Source: an uncultured Clostridium sp. (lineage in GTDB: Bacteria; Bacillota; Clostridia; TANB77; CAG-508). From it: 46,708 nt of DNA. Below the pieces are notes generated by a model. The model did not search any database and was not told where the DNA came from. It saw nothing but the letters and a program-made list of their open reading frames with translations. The DNA lies in contig CAMJYG010000015.1 of NCBI GenBank assembly GCA_946409935.1, forward strand, positions 1 through 46,708, given 5' to 3'. Below are positions 9,906 to 18,988 of the stretch, piece after piece. Every line of letters begins with the position of its first letter. Position 1 is the first letter of the stretch. A program made the translations under genes and the position numbers.

Positions 9906-10982
9906 TTGAAAAAAATAGCAATATTAACTATTAATGATAATAGTAATTATGGGAATAGGTTACAAAATTATGCTGTACAGGAATGCTTAAAAAAATTTAA
10001 TAATTTAGTTGAGACCATTTCGAATATTAAAGGAAGGTATGGGAAAAAAATAATAATATATAAAATTAAAGATATAGTAAAAAAATTACCTTTTATAAAT
10101 AAAAAATATACTAGATATAATAATTTTATGAAATTTAATAAAAATATAAATTGCTCTAAATATCATATAGATGAAAACCATATGCATGATGACTTAGGTG
10201 AAAAGTACGATTGCTTTTTTTCTGGTAGTGATCAGGTCTGGAATCCTAATTTTAATAGATTGTCAGATATTGATTTTCTAACATTTGCCAGTAAAAACAA
10301 AAGAAATTCATTTAGTGCAAGTTTTGGGATAGATGAAATACCAGATAAATTAAAAGAATATTATAAGAATAACTTATTACAAATGAATAATATATCAGTA
10401 AGAGAAGATAGAGCTAAAGAAATGATAGTAGAACTTACTGGAAGAAATGACATTGAGGTATTAGTTGATCCTACAATGTTATTAGATGCAGACGAATGGG
10501 ACAAGGTTTCAAAAAAACCAGAACAAATAAAAGAAGAAGAAAAATACATATTAAATTATTTTTTAGGAGAACTTTCTGACAGCAGAAAAAGTGAAATAGA
10601 AAGAATAGCAAAAGAAAACAATTGTAAAATAATAAATATCATGGATAAAAGAGATCCATTTTATGTAAGTGGACCATCAGAGTTTTTATATTTAGAAAAA
10701 AATGCCTTTTTGATATGTACAGATTCATTTCATTCATCTGTTTTTGCAATTTTATATAACAGACCGTTTATAATTTTTGATAGAGAACAAGAAGGATTAA
10801 AAAGCATGAATAGTAGAATTGATACATTAATTGAAAAATTCAATTTGAAAAATAGGAGATTTAGTGGTTCAATAACTGAAGAAAATCTAAATCATGATTA
10901 TACAGAAGCATATAAAATATTAGAAAAAGAAAGAGAAAAATCACTAAAATTTTTAAAGAAAGCATTAGACATTAAGGAGTAG
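9906..10982 (+). CDS. Polysaccharide pyruvyl transferase family protein
   Basis: 358 residues. The family signatures are TINDNSNYGNRLQNYAVQE at the N-terminus, FFSGSDQVWNP near residue 105 and CTDSFHSSVFAILYNRPF in the C-terminal half. The family (CsaB, EpsI, WcaK) adds ketal pyruvate from phosphoenolpyruvate to EPS sugars, giving negative charge. The TTG start follows GGTAGGAG. In many gut bacteria this family sits beside an F420-hydrogenase-beta-like protein, as it does here two genes downstream. Confidence 0.88.
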   Translation: MKKIAILTINDNSNYGNRLQNYAVQECLKKFNNLVETISNIKGRYGKKIIIYKIKDIVKKLPFINKKYTRYNNFMKFNKNINCSKYHIDENHMHDDLGEKYDCFFSGSDQVWNPNFNRLSDIDFLTFASKNKRNSFSASFGIDEIPDKLKEYYKNNLLQMNNISVREDRAKEMIVELTGRNDIEVLVDPTMLLDADEWDKVSKKPEQIKEEEKYILNYFLGELSDSRKSEIERIAKENNCKIINIMDKRDPFYVSGPSEFLYLEKNAFLICTDSFHSSVFAILYNRPFIIFDREQEGLKSMNSRIDTLIEKFNLKNRRFSGSITEENLNHDYTEAYKILEKEREKSLKFLKKALDIKE

Positions 10983-10985
10983 AGA

Positions 10986-12521
10986 ATGAACAAAAATACA
11001 GAAATAAAATTAGGAGCTATACTATCTTATGTAGTTATAGCTCTAAATATGATAATAGGAATTGCATATACGCCGTTTTTAACAAGAATGTTAGGACAAT
11101 CTGAATATGGACTATATTCTTTGGTAGCTTCAGTAATTTCATATTTAACAATTTTAGATTTAGGATTTGGAAATGCAATAACTATTTATACTGCAAAATA
11201 CCTAGCAAAAAAAGATAAAGAAAATGAAAATAAATTACATGGAATGTTTTTTATTATTTATATTATAATAGGAATAATTGCTGGAATTATAGGTTTTATA
11301 CTGTTTTTAAATGTAGATAAATTATTTGGAAGTAGTATGAATTATGAAGAATTACAAAAAGCAAAAGTACTAATGGGAATTTTAACTTTTAATTTGGTAA
11401 TCACTTTCCCATTTAGTATTTTCAGTTCAATAATTACAGCATATGAAAAATTCATTTTTAATAAAATCATCAATATAATAAGAATTTTATTAACTCCTGT
11501 TGTTATGATTCCATTACTTTTTATGGGATATAAATCTATTGCTTTAGTTATAATGACAACTTTAATAAACATTGCTTGTCTAATAATAAATATGATATAT
11601 GCTCTAAAAAAATTAGATGTTAAACTTAAATTTAAGGGATTTGATTTTAAATTATTAAAAGAAATTTTTGCATATTCATTTTTTATATTCTTAAACACTA
11701 TTATAGATAAAATTAATTGGAATGTTGATAATTTTATATTAGGAACAGTATCAGGTACTGTCGCAGTAGCGGTTTATGCGGTAGCGGCACAATTTAATAA
11801 TATGTATTTATCTTTTTCTACAGCAATTAGTGGAGTATTATTACCAAGAGCAGCAAAAATGGAGGCTACAAATTGTTCAGATGAAGAATTTACAAATTTG
11901 TTTATTAAAACAGGAAGAATTCAATATATAATAATGGCACTAATTATGACAGGGTACATTCTATTTGCTAAATATTTTATAACAATTTTATTTGGAACTG
12001 AATATGAAAGTGCATATTATATTGGATTAATTTTAATGTTGCCAGTAACAATACCACTAATTCAAAATATGGGATTAAATATAATACAAGCAAAAAATAA
12101 GTACAAATTTAGAACGATAATATTTTTCTTTATTGCTATAGCTAATGTTTTAATAAGCATTCCTTTTGCTAAAATATATGGAGGCATAGGAACAGCTATA
12201 GGAACAGCTATTTCACTAATAATAGGACAAGGATTCATAATGAATATATATTATCATAAAAAAATACATATAGATATGATAAAATTCTGGAAAGAAATAT
12301 TAAAAATGACAATACCTGTATTATTATCTTTTTTCATAGGAGGAATAGTTTGTATTTTTATAAAAAATACAGGAATTATAATCTTTGGTGTTAAAGTGGT
12401 TATTTATACAATAATATACTTGAGTTTGATGTGGTTGCTTGGTATGAATGAATCAGAAAAAGATCTGGTTAAAAAAATAATCAAGAGTGTTAGAAGCAAA
12501 ATAGAAGGGAAAACAATATAA
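10986..12521 (+). CDS. Oligosaccharide flippase (Wzx/MATE-like)
   Basis: 511 residues with about 12-14 membrane helices. The N-terminus ILSYVVIALNMIIGIAYTPFLTRMLGQSEYGLYSL is typical of the polysaccharide biosynthesis/export family. It should move the finished lipid-linked repeat unit across the membrane for the EpsG-type polymerase. AAGGAG precedes the ATG, and only 3 bases separate it from the pyruvyl transferase gene. Confidence 0.9.
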   Translation: MNKNTEIKLGAILSYVVIALNMIIGIAYTPFLTRMLGQSEYGLYSLVASVISYLTILDLGFGNAITIYTAKYLAKKDKENENKLHGMFFIIYIIIGIIAGIIGFILFLNVDKLFGSSMNYEELQKAKVLMGILTFNLVITFPFSIFSSIITAYEKFIFNKIINIIRILLTPVVMIPLLFMGYKSIALVIMTTLINIACLIINMIYALKKLDVKLKFKGFDFKLLKEIFAYSFFIFLNTIIDKINWNVDNFILGTVSGTVAVAVYAVAAQFNNMYLSFSTAISGVLLPRAAKMEATNCSDEEFTNLFIKTGRIQYIIMALIMTGYILFAKYFITILFGTEYESAYYIGLILMLPVTIPLIQNMGLNIIQAKNKYKFRTIIFFFIAIANVLISIPFAKIYGGIGTAIGTAISLIIGQGFIMNIYYHKKIHIDMIKFWKEILKMTIPVLLSFFIGGIVCIFIKNTGIIIFGVKVVIYTIIYLSLMWLLGMNESEKDLVKKIIKSVRSKIEGKTI

Positions 12522-12522
12522 A

Positions 12523-13659
12523 ATGATAGAAATTAAAGAAAAAAAAGACTGTTGTGGATGTAATGCTTGTTATAATATCTGTCCTAAAAATGCAATTGAA
12601 ATGAAGGAAGATGAAAAGGGATTTAGATATCCTGTTATAGATAAACAAAAATGTATTCAATGTGATTTATGTAGCAAAGTATGTCCAATAAGTATTAATA
12701 AAAAAATAGAAAATAATCCTATTGCATATGCATGTTATTGTAAAGATGAGAAAATAAGAATAAATAGTTCATCAGGAGGAATGTTTACATTAATAGCTTC
12801 ACAAATAATAAGTGAATGTGGACTTGTATATGGGGCTTCCTTTGATGAGAAATTTAATATAAAACATATTAAGGTAGATAAAATAGATGATCTACAAAAA
12901 TTAAGGGGTTCAAAATATGTTCAAAGTGATATAGGAAATACTTTTAAAGAGGTAAAGAAATATCTAGATGAAAATAGAAAAGTTTTATTTACAGGTACTC
13001 CTTGTCAAATTGAAGGATTAAAATGCTTTTTACAAAAAGACTATGAAAATTTATATTTACAAGATATTATATGCCATGGGGTTCCATCTCCTAAGGTATG
13101 GAATAAATACAAGGAATATAGAAAAAATAAAGATAAAGAAGAACCTAAAAAAATTAACTTTAGAAATAAAAAAGATGGTTGGTCAAGGTATTGTTTATTA
13201 TTTGATTACAAAAGCAGAGAATATAAAAACACACCATCAAAAGATTTGTACTTACAAATGTTTTTACAAGATTTATCATTACGAGATTCTTGTTATGACT
13301 GCAAATTCAAAAAATTTAATAGATTATCTGATATTACATTAGCAGATTTTTGGGGAATTGATAATATATTGCCAGAAATGAATGATAATAAGGGAACATC
13401 GTTATTAATTATAAATTCTACAAAAGGACAAAAGTTATTTGATAAAATAAAGGAAGAAACAATTTTTAAAGAAGTAAATCTAAAAGAAGCAATAAAATAT
13501 AATCCTAGTATGATACACTCTGTAAAATATAATGCTAAAAGAGATAGTTTTTTTGAAGAATTAGATAATACGAGTTTTGATAAAATAGCAAAAAAATATC
13601 TGAAAAAAGCGAACTTTTTCAAAAAATTTATTATAAAATTATTATCTATTATTAAGTAA
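12523..13659 (+). CDS. F420 hydrogenase/dehydrogenase beta-subunit-like Fe-S protein of EPS loci
   Basis: 378 residues. Two N-terminal 4Fe-4S motifs (CCGCNACYNICP and CIQCDLCSKVCP) precede an FrhB-type domain with FTGTPCQIEGLK and ICHGVPSPKVW, then a further cysteine pair (DSCYDCKFK) and SDITLADFWGI. Despite the family name it does not imply F420 metabolism; such proteins recur beside polysaccharide pyruvyl transferases in EPS clusters of anaerobes, with an unproven redox role in sugar modification. It begins one base after the flippase stop and ends the EPS operon. Confidence 0.85.
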   Translation: MIEIKEKKDCCGCNACYNICPKNAIEMKEDEKGFRYPVIDKQKCIQCDLCSKVCPISINKKIENNPIAYACYCKDEKIRINSSSGGMFTLIASQIISECGLVYGASFDEKFNIKHIKVDKIDDLQKLRGSKYVQSDIGNTFKEVKKYLDENRKVLFTGTPCQIEGLKCFLQKDYENLYLQDIICHGVPSPKVWNKYKEYRKNKDKEEPKKINFRNKKDGWSRYCLLFDYKSREYKNTPSKDLYLQMFLQDLSLRDSCYDCKFKKFNRLSDITLADFWGIDNILPEMNDNKGTSLLIINSTKGQKLFDKIKEETIFKEVNLKEAIKYNPSMIHSVKYNAKRDSFFEELDNTSFDKIAKKYLKKANFFKKFIIKLLSIIK

Positions 13660-13701
13660 TATAAAAGCTCACATAATTTAACAATTTATTTCCAAAACCC
13701 C

Positions 13702-13730
13702 TTGCACAAATATTTTCGCAATGTTATAAT
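13702..13730 (+). promoter_or_regulatory. Promoter before the sortase pair and EPS control genes
   Basis: TTGCAC at 13702-13707 and TATAAT at 13725-13730 are spaced by 17 bases, 30 bases upstream of the ATG at 13761. This suggests that 13761 onward is a separate transcription unit from the EPS operon. Confidence 0.75.
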
Positions 13731-13760
13731 TCAATTAATAAAACAAAGGAGGAATTTTTA

Positions 13761-14294
13761 ATGAAAAAAATAGCATTAATTTCAATTATTTTTTTAATTT
13801 CGGTAGTACTTGCTACAACAGTGGTAACAGCCACATCAAAAGAAAGCTTACTAAATGAATTATATTCTTTAACTTCAAAATATGGAATAACAGAAGCAGA
13901 CAAAGTAAAGGCAGAAAGATTTTTATCAGAAAATGAAATAACAGACGAGCAAGCAGAACAAGTATATGCAAAAGCTAAAGAGGCTATTAAGATTATAGAA
14001 GATGCAGGAGTAACAGATGTAAAAAAATTAAATTCACAATTAACAAAAGAACAGAAAAAACAATTTGAATCAATTTGTCAAGAAGGTGCTAAAATAGTAA
14101 ATGTTACTTTAACATATAGAAATAGTACTGTAGAAGTATATAAAGAAGGAAAAAAAATTGAAACATTTACATTTACAAATGGAAAACTTGCATATACAGG
14201 TAGTGAAGTAAATATGTTTTTAGTAATTTCTTTAGTAGCAATAATTGGTATAGCTACTGTAGTTATTGTAAGAAAGAAGTTATCTCATGAATAA
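13761..14294 (+). CDS. Small secreted surface protein with LAYTG-type sorting signal
   Basis: 177 residues. An N-terminal signal peptide (about 1-25) precedes a helical, charged mature region (ITEADKVKAERFLSENEITD) and a C-terminal cell-wall sorting signal: KLAYTGSE, a hydrophobic helix (about 152-170) and a basic tail VRKKLSHE. The adjoining sortase overlaps it by 8 bases and is the natural candidate to process it. AAAGGAGG lies just before the ATG. I do not recognise the mature domain. The motif has A-Y in place of the P-x of a canonical LPxTG. Confidence 0.78.
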   Translation: MKKIALISIIFLISVVLATTVVTATSKESLLNELYSLTSKYGITEADKVKAERFLSENEITDEQAEQVYAKAKEAIKIIEDAGVTDVKKLNSQLTKEQKKQFESICQEGAKIVNVTLTYRNSTVEVYKEGKKIETFTFTNGKLAYTGSEVNMFLVISLVAIIGIATVVIVRKKLSHE

Positions 14295-14901
14295 ATATAT
14301 CAAAAAAACATTAAAAGCAACTATTATATGCTTAATAGTTGCTTTATTTAGTACAGTAGCTGTTATACTATTTATCTATTTACTTATAGGCACAAAGTTG
14401 GAAGAAAAGATTTCTTTAATAAATAGAGTGTCTATAGATGTCAATAACAAAAAAGATGAGGTTACAGTAATTAATGATAATAAAATTAAAAATTATCCTG
14501 AATATGGAACCCAGTATGCCTATATCGAAATACCGCAAATTGATGTGAATCTGCCTGTTTATTTTGGAGATACTTTGGAAATTTTAAAAAATGGAGTAGG
14601 TCATTCAAGTGGAAGCTATTTCCCAGGTGAAGGCGGAAGTATTATATATATGGGACATAATTCAAAAAAAATGTTTCGTAGATTTTCAGAATTAAAAAAT
14701 GGAAATGAAATAACAATTAAAGCAAATTATGGAGAATATAAATATAAAATATATGATATGCAAATAGTTAAAGAAACTGAAGTTGATAAGTTGCCAATAC
14801 AAAATGAAAAAGAAATATTAATGGTATATACATGTTATCCATTTAATAATATTGGGTATGCAACGCAAAGGTATGTTGTATATGCAGAATTGATAAAATA
14901 A
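14287..14901 (+). CDS. Sortase, probably class D
   Basis: 204 residues. One N-terminal membrane anchor (about 10-36) is followed by a sortase beta-barrel. The catalytic histidine is in YMGHNS, the cysteine in VYTCYPF and the arginine in ATQRYVVYAE. AYIEIPQIDVNLPVYFGD is the usual start of the fold. It transfers proteins with an LPxTG-like motif to cell-wall peptidoglycan. It overlaps its probable substrate gene, so a dedicated one-enzyme one-substrate pair is likely. Confidence 0.88.
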   Translation: MNKYIKKTLKATIICLIVALFSTVAVILFIYLLIGTKLEEKISLINRVSIDVNNKKDEVTVINDNKIKNYPEYGTQYAYIEIPQIDVNLPVYFGDTLEILKNGVGHSSGSYFPGEGGSIIYMGHNSKKMFRRFSELKNGNEITIKANYGEYKYKIYDMQIVKETEVDKLPIQNEKEILMVYTCYPFNNIGYATQRYVVYAELIK

Positions 14902-14902
14902 T

Positions 14903-14951
14903 ATGCCTTGTCAAAATTTAATTCTTTTCCAACCTGATTTGTGCATTATAA
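14903..14951 (+). repeat. Partial family-2 palindromic repeat (right end only)
   Basis: ATGCCTTGTCAAAATTTAAT followed by TCTTTTCCAACCTGATTTGTGC matches the right end of the fuller copies at 46434-46613 and, on the other strand, 25719-25860. It runs directly into the leader of the gene at 14968. Confidence 0.7.
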
Positions 14952-14967
14952 AGGAATGATAGTAAAA

Positions 14968-15813
14968 ATGAAAACAATTTTTAAATATATATTATCAATT
15001 ATTTTAGCAGTTGCAATAGTTGTATCATTTTTTTTAGATTTATTCTCTTCTACAATGTTAAATAAAAATTATTTAATAAATAAATTAGAAGAAATCGATT
15101 ATTATACAAAAATATATGAACAAGTAAAAACAAATTTTGAAAATTACATATATCAATCTGGTCTCGAAGAAGAGGTTTTATATAATATAATAAATAAGGA
15201 AAAAATAAAAAAAGATACAATAACAATTATAGAAAATATTTATGATAATTTAAATGACAAAATAGATATACAAGAAATAAAAGAGAATCTTGCTGATAAT
15301 ATAAGTAAATCACTTGGCAATATGAATTTAAGTGAAAACCAAAGAGAGGCAATTGATACTTTTATAGAACATATATGTAATGAATATACAAATACAATTT
15401 TTGTTTCTGGTAATGGTTCACAAATGAATAATATAATTGCTGAAATTTACACAAAAATAAAGCTAATTAAAAAAATAATTTTAATAGTTATAGGTATTGA
15501 TTTTTTAGTATTACTTGTGTTAAACTTAAAAAGAATTTACAAGTTTGTTACATTTATAGGGGTTTCTTTAAATATAAGTGGTCTAACACTTTTAATAATA
15601 AACGCGTATATAAATACAAAGATTAATTATAATAATATAGTTATTTTAAATGATGGTATAACGTGTTTATTAAAAAATATTGTAAATGAACTAATAAGTA
15701 TAATAAATAAAACTGGAATTACAATTGCTGCAATGGGAATTATTTTTATATTTGTATCAAACTTATTGCATAATATAAGAGTATATAAAAAAACACAGGA
15801 AAAAAATATTTAA
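14968..15813 (+). CDS. Hypothetical membrane protein
   Basis: 281 residues. There is one N-terminal hydrophobic segment (about 4-28), then an extracytoplasmic helical region of about 150 residues (EEIDYYTKIYEQVKTN...NISKSLGNMNLSENQREAIDTF), then three hydrophobic segments in the last 110 residues. I recognise no family. The frame is open from a GTG at 14941, but the ATG at 14968 is preferred: it is preceded by AAAGGAATGATAGTAAAA, the same leader seen before coaD. It sits between the sortase and the EPS chain-length genes. Confidence 0.65.
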   Translation: MKTIFKYILSIILAVAIVVSFFLDLFSSTMLNKNYLINKLEEIDYYTKIYEQVKTNFENYIYQSGLEEEVLYNIINKEKIKKDTITIIENIYDNLNDKIDIQEIKENLADNISKSLGNMNLSENQREAIDTFIEHICNEYTNTIFVSGNGSQMNNIIAEIYTKIKLIKKIILIVIGIDFLVLLVLNLKRIYKFVTFIGVSLNISGLTLLIINAYINTKINYNNIVILNDGITCLLKNIVNELISIINKTGITIAAMGIIFIFVSNLLHNIRVYKKTQEKNI

Positions 15814-15826
15814 AGGAGAGAAACAA

Positions 15827-16546
15827 ATGGAAGAATTAGATTTAAAAGAATTATTTAATATTTTTTGGCATAAAAAAATATCAGTTTTGGTGATTGTACT
15901 AATATCTATGATAATTGGTGTAATTTATACAATGGGTTTTACAATACCAATGTATAGTTCGTCAACGACCTTGGTATTAGCAACATCTGGTAATCAAGAT
16001 TTATCAAAGGAAGCCTTAATTACATCTGCTACAGCAACTGAATTAACTGTTAATTCAAAGCTAGTATCTACATATAGTGAATTGGTAAAAAGTAAAAACA
16101 TTTTAAGACAGGTAATTTCAAATCTTAATATAAAAATTGACGAAAACGAGTTAAGAAAAAATGTTAAGGTTAGCTCTGTAAAAGATACGGAACTTATTGA
16201 GATAACAGTAAAAGACGAAAATCCATCTTATTCTGCCCAAATAGCTAATGAAATTGCAAAAGTTTTTACAGATAAAGTAAAAGAAATATATAATATAGAA
16301 AATGTGCAAATTGTTGATGAAGCTGAAGCAGCAGATAATCCATCTAATATTAATCATAAAAAAGATGTATTAATATCTGCCATTATAGGCTTGGCAGTAT
16401 CAATTTTTTATGTTTTACTTGTAAATATGCTAGATACCACTGTAAAAACTCCAGAAGATATAGAAAATGCAATAAAACTGCCTGTTTTGGCCTCTATTCC
16501 AGTTTATGAAACAGATATACAAAAGAAAAAGGGAGGAATAAGATAA
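15827..16546 (+). CDS. Wzz/YveK-type polysaccharide co-polymerase, kinase modulator (CpsC-like)
   Basis: 239 residues. MEELDLKELFNIFWHKK is the usual N-terminus, with transmembrane segments at about 17-38 and 182-203 flanking an extracytoplasmic domain. The C-terminal cytoplasmic end (LPVLASIPVYE) is the region that activates the partner kinase in Gram-positive systems. It abuts the kinase gene by one base. It should control polymer length of the upstream EPS locus. AAAGGAG precedes the ATG. Confidence 0.9.
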   Translation: MEELDLKELFNIFWHKKISVLVIVLISMIIGVIYTMGFTIPMYSSSTTLVLATSGNQDLSKEALITSATATELTVNSKLVSTYSELVKSKNILRQVISNLNIKIDENELRKNVKVSSVKDTELIEITVKDENPSYSAQIANEIAKVFTDKVKEIYNIENVQIVDEAEAADNPSNINHKKDVLISAIIGLAVSIFYVLLVNMLDTTVKTPEDIENAIKLPVLASIPVYETDIQKKKGGIR

Positions 16547-17868
16547 TGGTTAAGGAATTAATAGTAAAAAATGATCCAAAATCTCCAATTTCAGAAATAT
16601 TTAGAACCTTAAGAACAAATATACAATTTATGAATAACAAAAATAAACTAAAAAGCTTACTAATAACTTCTACTTTGGCTGGTGAGGGCAAAAGTTGGAT
16701 TTCAGCTAATTTAGCTGTTACATTTGCTCAAATGGGTAAAAGGGTTATTTTATTAGATGCAGATATGAGAAAAGGAAGACAATATAGAATATTTAATATT
16801 TCTCCAAGACCGGGACTTTCTAATTATTTATCAGGAGTTACAGATGACGAAAAAACTATTGATTTAGCTGATTATGTACAAGAAACAGAAGTTGAAAATT
16901 TGTATGTAATTCCTGCTGGAAATGTTCCACCAAATCCTTCTGAACTTTTAGTATCAGAAAGCATGATAAATCTGCTAGATAAATTAAAAGAAATTTGTGA
17001 TATTGTAATTGTAGATGGACCACCAACACAGCTTATTACTGATTCATTAATACTATCTAGAATTACTGATTCTACTGCAATTGTAGCAGAAAGCAACAAA
17101 ACAAAAAAAGAAAGTTTGCGTAGAATTATAGATAATATTCAAAAAGTTGGAGGAAAAGTTGCAGGTGTTATATTAAACAAAGTACAACTATCTGCTAAAA
17201 AGTACGAGCAATCATATTATTATGGCTCGACACATATTAGCAAAAAAGGTAAAAAAAGTTTAGCTGAAGCAATTTCAAATAAAACTGAAGATAATTGGGA
17301 AAGAAAGAATAGAAACACTCAAAGAGCTAGACAGCTTGTAAATCAAAATAAGGAAAAAGAAATTTCAATAAATGAAAATGATGATAATACTGCTATAGAA
17401 GAAAATGAAAAAATACAAAGTTTTGAAAAAACTGAAAATACTAAAGTGTCTGAAAATAAACAAAACTATGAAATAGATAAAAGTAATTTGGGCATATATA
17501 ACAATGGGTTTAATAATGAACAAAACGATATTAGTGTAGCGAATAATAATCTTAGAGATGAACAAAACAATATGGATACAACTTATAATGGGTTAAATCA
17601 TGAGCAAAACAATTTTGGTGTAACTAATACTGAATTCGCTAGTACACAAAATAATATGGATGTATCTAATTATGAATCTATTAGTGAAAATAATAATATT
17701 AATACTGAAGAAAAAAATGAAAATAATCAGAGTTCAGATTACATGAGAAATAATGATTACGGTAGAAATAATAATTACGATAATATAAATGTTTTAGACA
17801 TAAAAACTCAAGATATTTTAAGACAGGTAAATGAATATATAGAAAATGAACGTAAAAAATTGTATTAA
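16546..17868 (+). CDS. CpsD/YwqD-type bacterial tyrosine kinase with long Asn-rich tail
   Basis: 440 residues. The first 230 form a BY-kinase: EIFRTLRTNIQF, Walker A in TLAGEGKSWISANLA, Walker A' in VILLDADMRKG and Walker B in VIVDGPP. Typical family members end near residue 230-250; here another ~200 residues follow, rich in Asn, Glu, Gln and Tyr, with loose repeats around EQND, EQNN and TQNN, ending in ENERKKLY. Tyrosines in such tails are the usual autophosphorylation sites, so this could be an enlarged phospho-tail. Its neighbours are the modulator upstream and the PHP phosphatase downstream. Confidence 0.9.
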   Translation: MVKELIVKNDPKSPISEIFRTLRTNIQFMNNKNKLKSLLITSTLAGEGKSWISANLAVTFAQMGKRVILLDADMRKGRQYRIFNISPRPGLSNYLSGVTDDEKTIDLADYVQETEVENLYVIPAGNVPPNPSELLVSESMINLLDKLKEICDIVIVDGPPTQLITDSLILSRITDSTAIVAESNKTKKESLRRIIDNIQKVGGKVAGVILNKVQLSAKKYEQSYYYGSTHISKKGKKSLAEAISNKTEDNWERKNRNTQRARQLVNQNKEKEISINENDDNTAIEENEKIQSFEKTENTKVSENKQNYEIDKSNLGIYNNGFNNEQNDISVANNNLRDEQNNMDTTYNGLNHEQNNFGVTNTEFASTQNNMDVSNYESISENNNINTEEKNENNQSSDYMRNNDYGRNNNYDNINVLDIKTQDILRQVNEYIENERKKLY

Positions 17869-17896
17869 AGTATGAACAAAGGAAATGGTAACAAAA

Positions 17897-18679
17897 ATGA
17901 TAGATATACATACACATATATTACCTAATATAGATGATGGCTCAAGAAGTATAGAAGAAACCTTCAACTTAATTAAAGAAGCACAAAATGCTGGGTTTGA
18001 TGCCATTGTTTTAACGTCACATTACATGGAAGGTTATTATGAAACAGACCAAAAAGAAAGAGAAGTATGGATTAATGCAATATGCCAAAATTTAGATGCA
18101 AAAAATATAAATATTGATTTATATTCTGGAAATGAAATATATATGACAGAGAATATTATTAAATTATTAGAAGAAGGAAAGGCTTCTACAATTAATGATA
18201 CAAGTTACGTATTGTTTGAAATGCCATTAAATGCAGAACCATTAAATTTATATGATATTATATATAGAATGCAACAAAATAAGATTGTACCTATTCTTGC
18301 ACATCCAGAAAGATATTCTTTTATTCAAAAAGAGCCTGAACTTGTATATGATTTGATACAAAGAGGAGTATTAATGCAAGCAAATTATGGAAGCATAATT
18401 GGGCAATACGGTAAAAATGCACAAATGATAATAAGGAAGTTTTTAGAAAGCAATATGATTCATTTTTTAGGAACTGATGTGCATAGGCAAAATACAATAT
18501 ATCCTAAAATACCCCAAATATTAACCGAATTAAAGAAAATAGTGGGAGAACAAAAGTTGGAAGAATTAACAACTATAAATCCTAAATTAGTGTTAAACAA
18601 TAAAAAAATAGAAATTTCTGAACCACAACAGATAAGTTTATCTTTTAAAGAAAAGGTAATAATGTTTTTTAAAAAATAA
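17897..18679 (+). CDS. PHP-family tyrosine-protein phosphatase (CpsB/YwqE-like)
   Basis: 260 residues. MIDIHTHILPNIDDGS at the start, VLTSHYMEG, LAHPERYSF and FLGTDVHR are the metal-binding motifs of the PHP domain in CpsB/YwqE manganese-dependent phosphatases. It would dephosphorylate the tail of the preceding kinase. The ATG at 17885 lies too close to AAAGGA; the ATG at 17897 fits the family start. The gene follows the kinase by 28 bases and closes the control module. Confidence 0.9.
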   Translation: MIDIHTHILPNIDDGSRSIEETFNLIKEAQNAGFDAIVLTSHYMEGYYETDQKEREVWINAICQNLDAKNINIDLYSGNEIYMTENIIKLLEEGKASTINDTSYVLFEMPLNAEPLNLYDIIYRMQQNKIVPILAHPERYSFIQKEPELVYDLIQRGVLMQANYGSIIGQYGKNAQMIIRKFLESNMIHFLGTDVHRQNTIYPKIPQILTELKKIVGEQKLEELTTINPKLVLNNKKIEISEPQQISLSFKEKVIMFFKK

Positions 18680-18680
18680 A

Positions 18681-18950
18681 TTGTTATAATTCACGGTTGA
18701 TTATAATCTAATCTATAAATGTTAATATATAAATATTTTTCAAAAAATCTCGGCTGCATTACATATTTAAGAAATTCTAATTTAATAAAATGAGCCTCTT
18801 TCATGTTAAAAATCTTGCAGATTTTTCCATGAACATCCCTCATTTTATTAAAAAAGAATTTCTAATAATATTCCATTTGCATTCGATTTATTTTCAAAAT
18901 ATTGATATATTAACATTTTAGAATAAAAACATAGAAGTAAATTGTAACAA
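18681..18950 (+). repeat. Family-1 long imperfect palindrome (copy A)
   Basis: This fills the gap between the phosphatase and glmM; no gene was seen. The outer ends TTGTTATAATTCACGG and ATTGTAACAA are roughly inverted. TGTTAATATATAAATATTTT pairs with AAAATATTGATATATTAACA, and an inner arm around AATAAAATGAG pairs with CTCATTTTATT. The ends resemble those of copies at 22386, 25066, 28618 and 45167. It has the look of a non-coding MITE-like or structured RNA element. Confidence 0.75.
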
Positions 18951-18988
18951 TAGGTTAAATACAAGTTTTGAAAGGAAGTAATTTAATT

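Noticed and set aside
13043..13342. A 99-residue frame inside the F420-hydrogenase-beta-like gene
   Set aside because: It is a shadow frame in a gene with intact family motifs; there is no ribosome binding site.
12523..13659. Evidence for F420-dependent or methanogen-like metabolism
   Set aside because: The FrhB-like domain is common in EPS loci of anaerobes; no F420 biosynthesis or hydrogenase genes accompany it.
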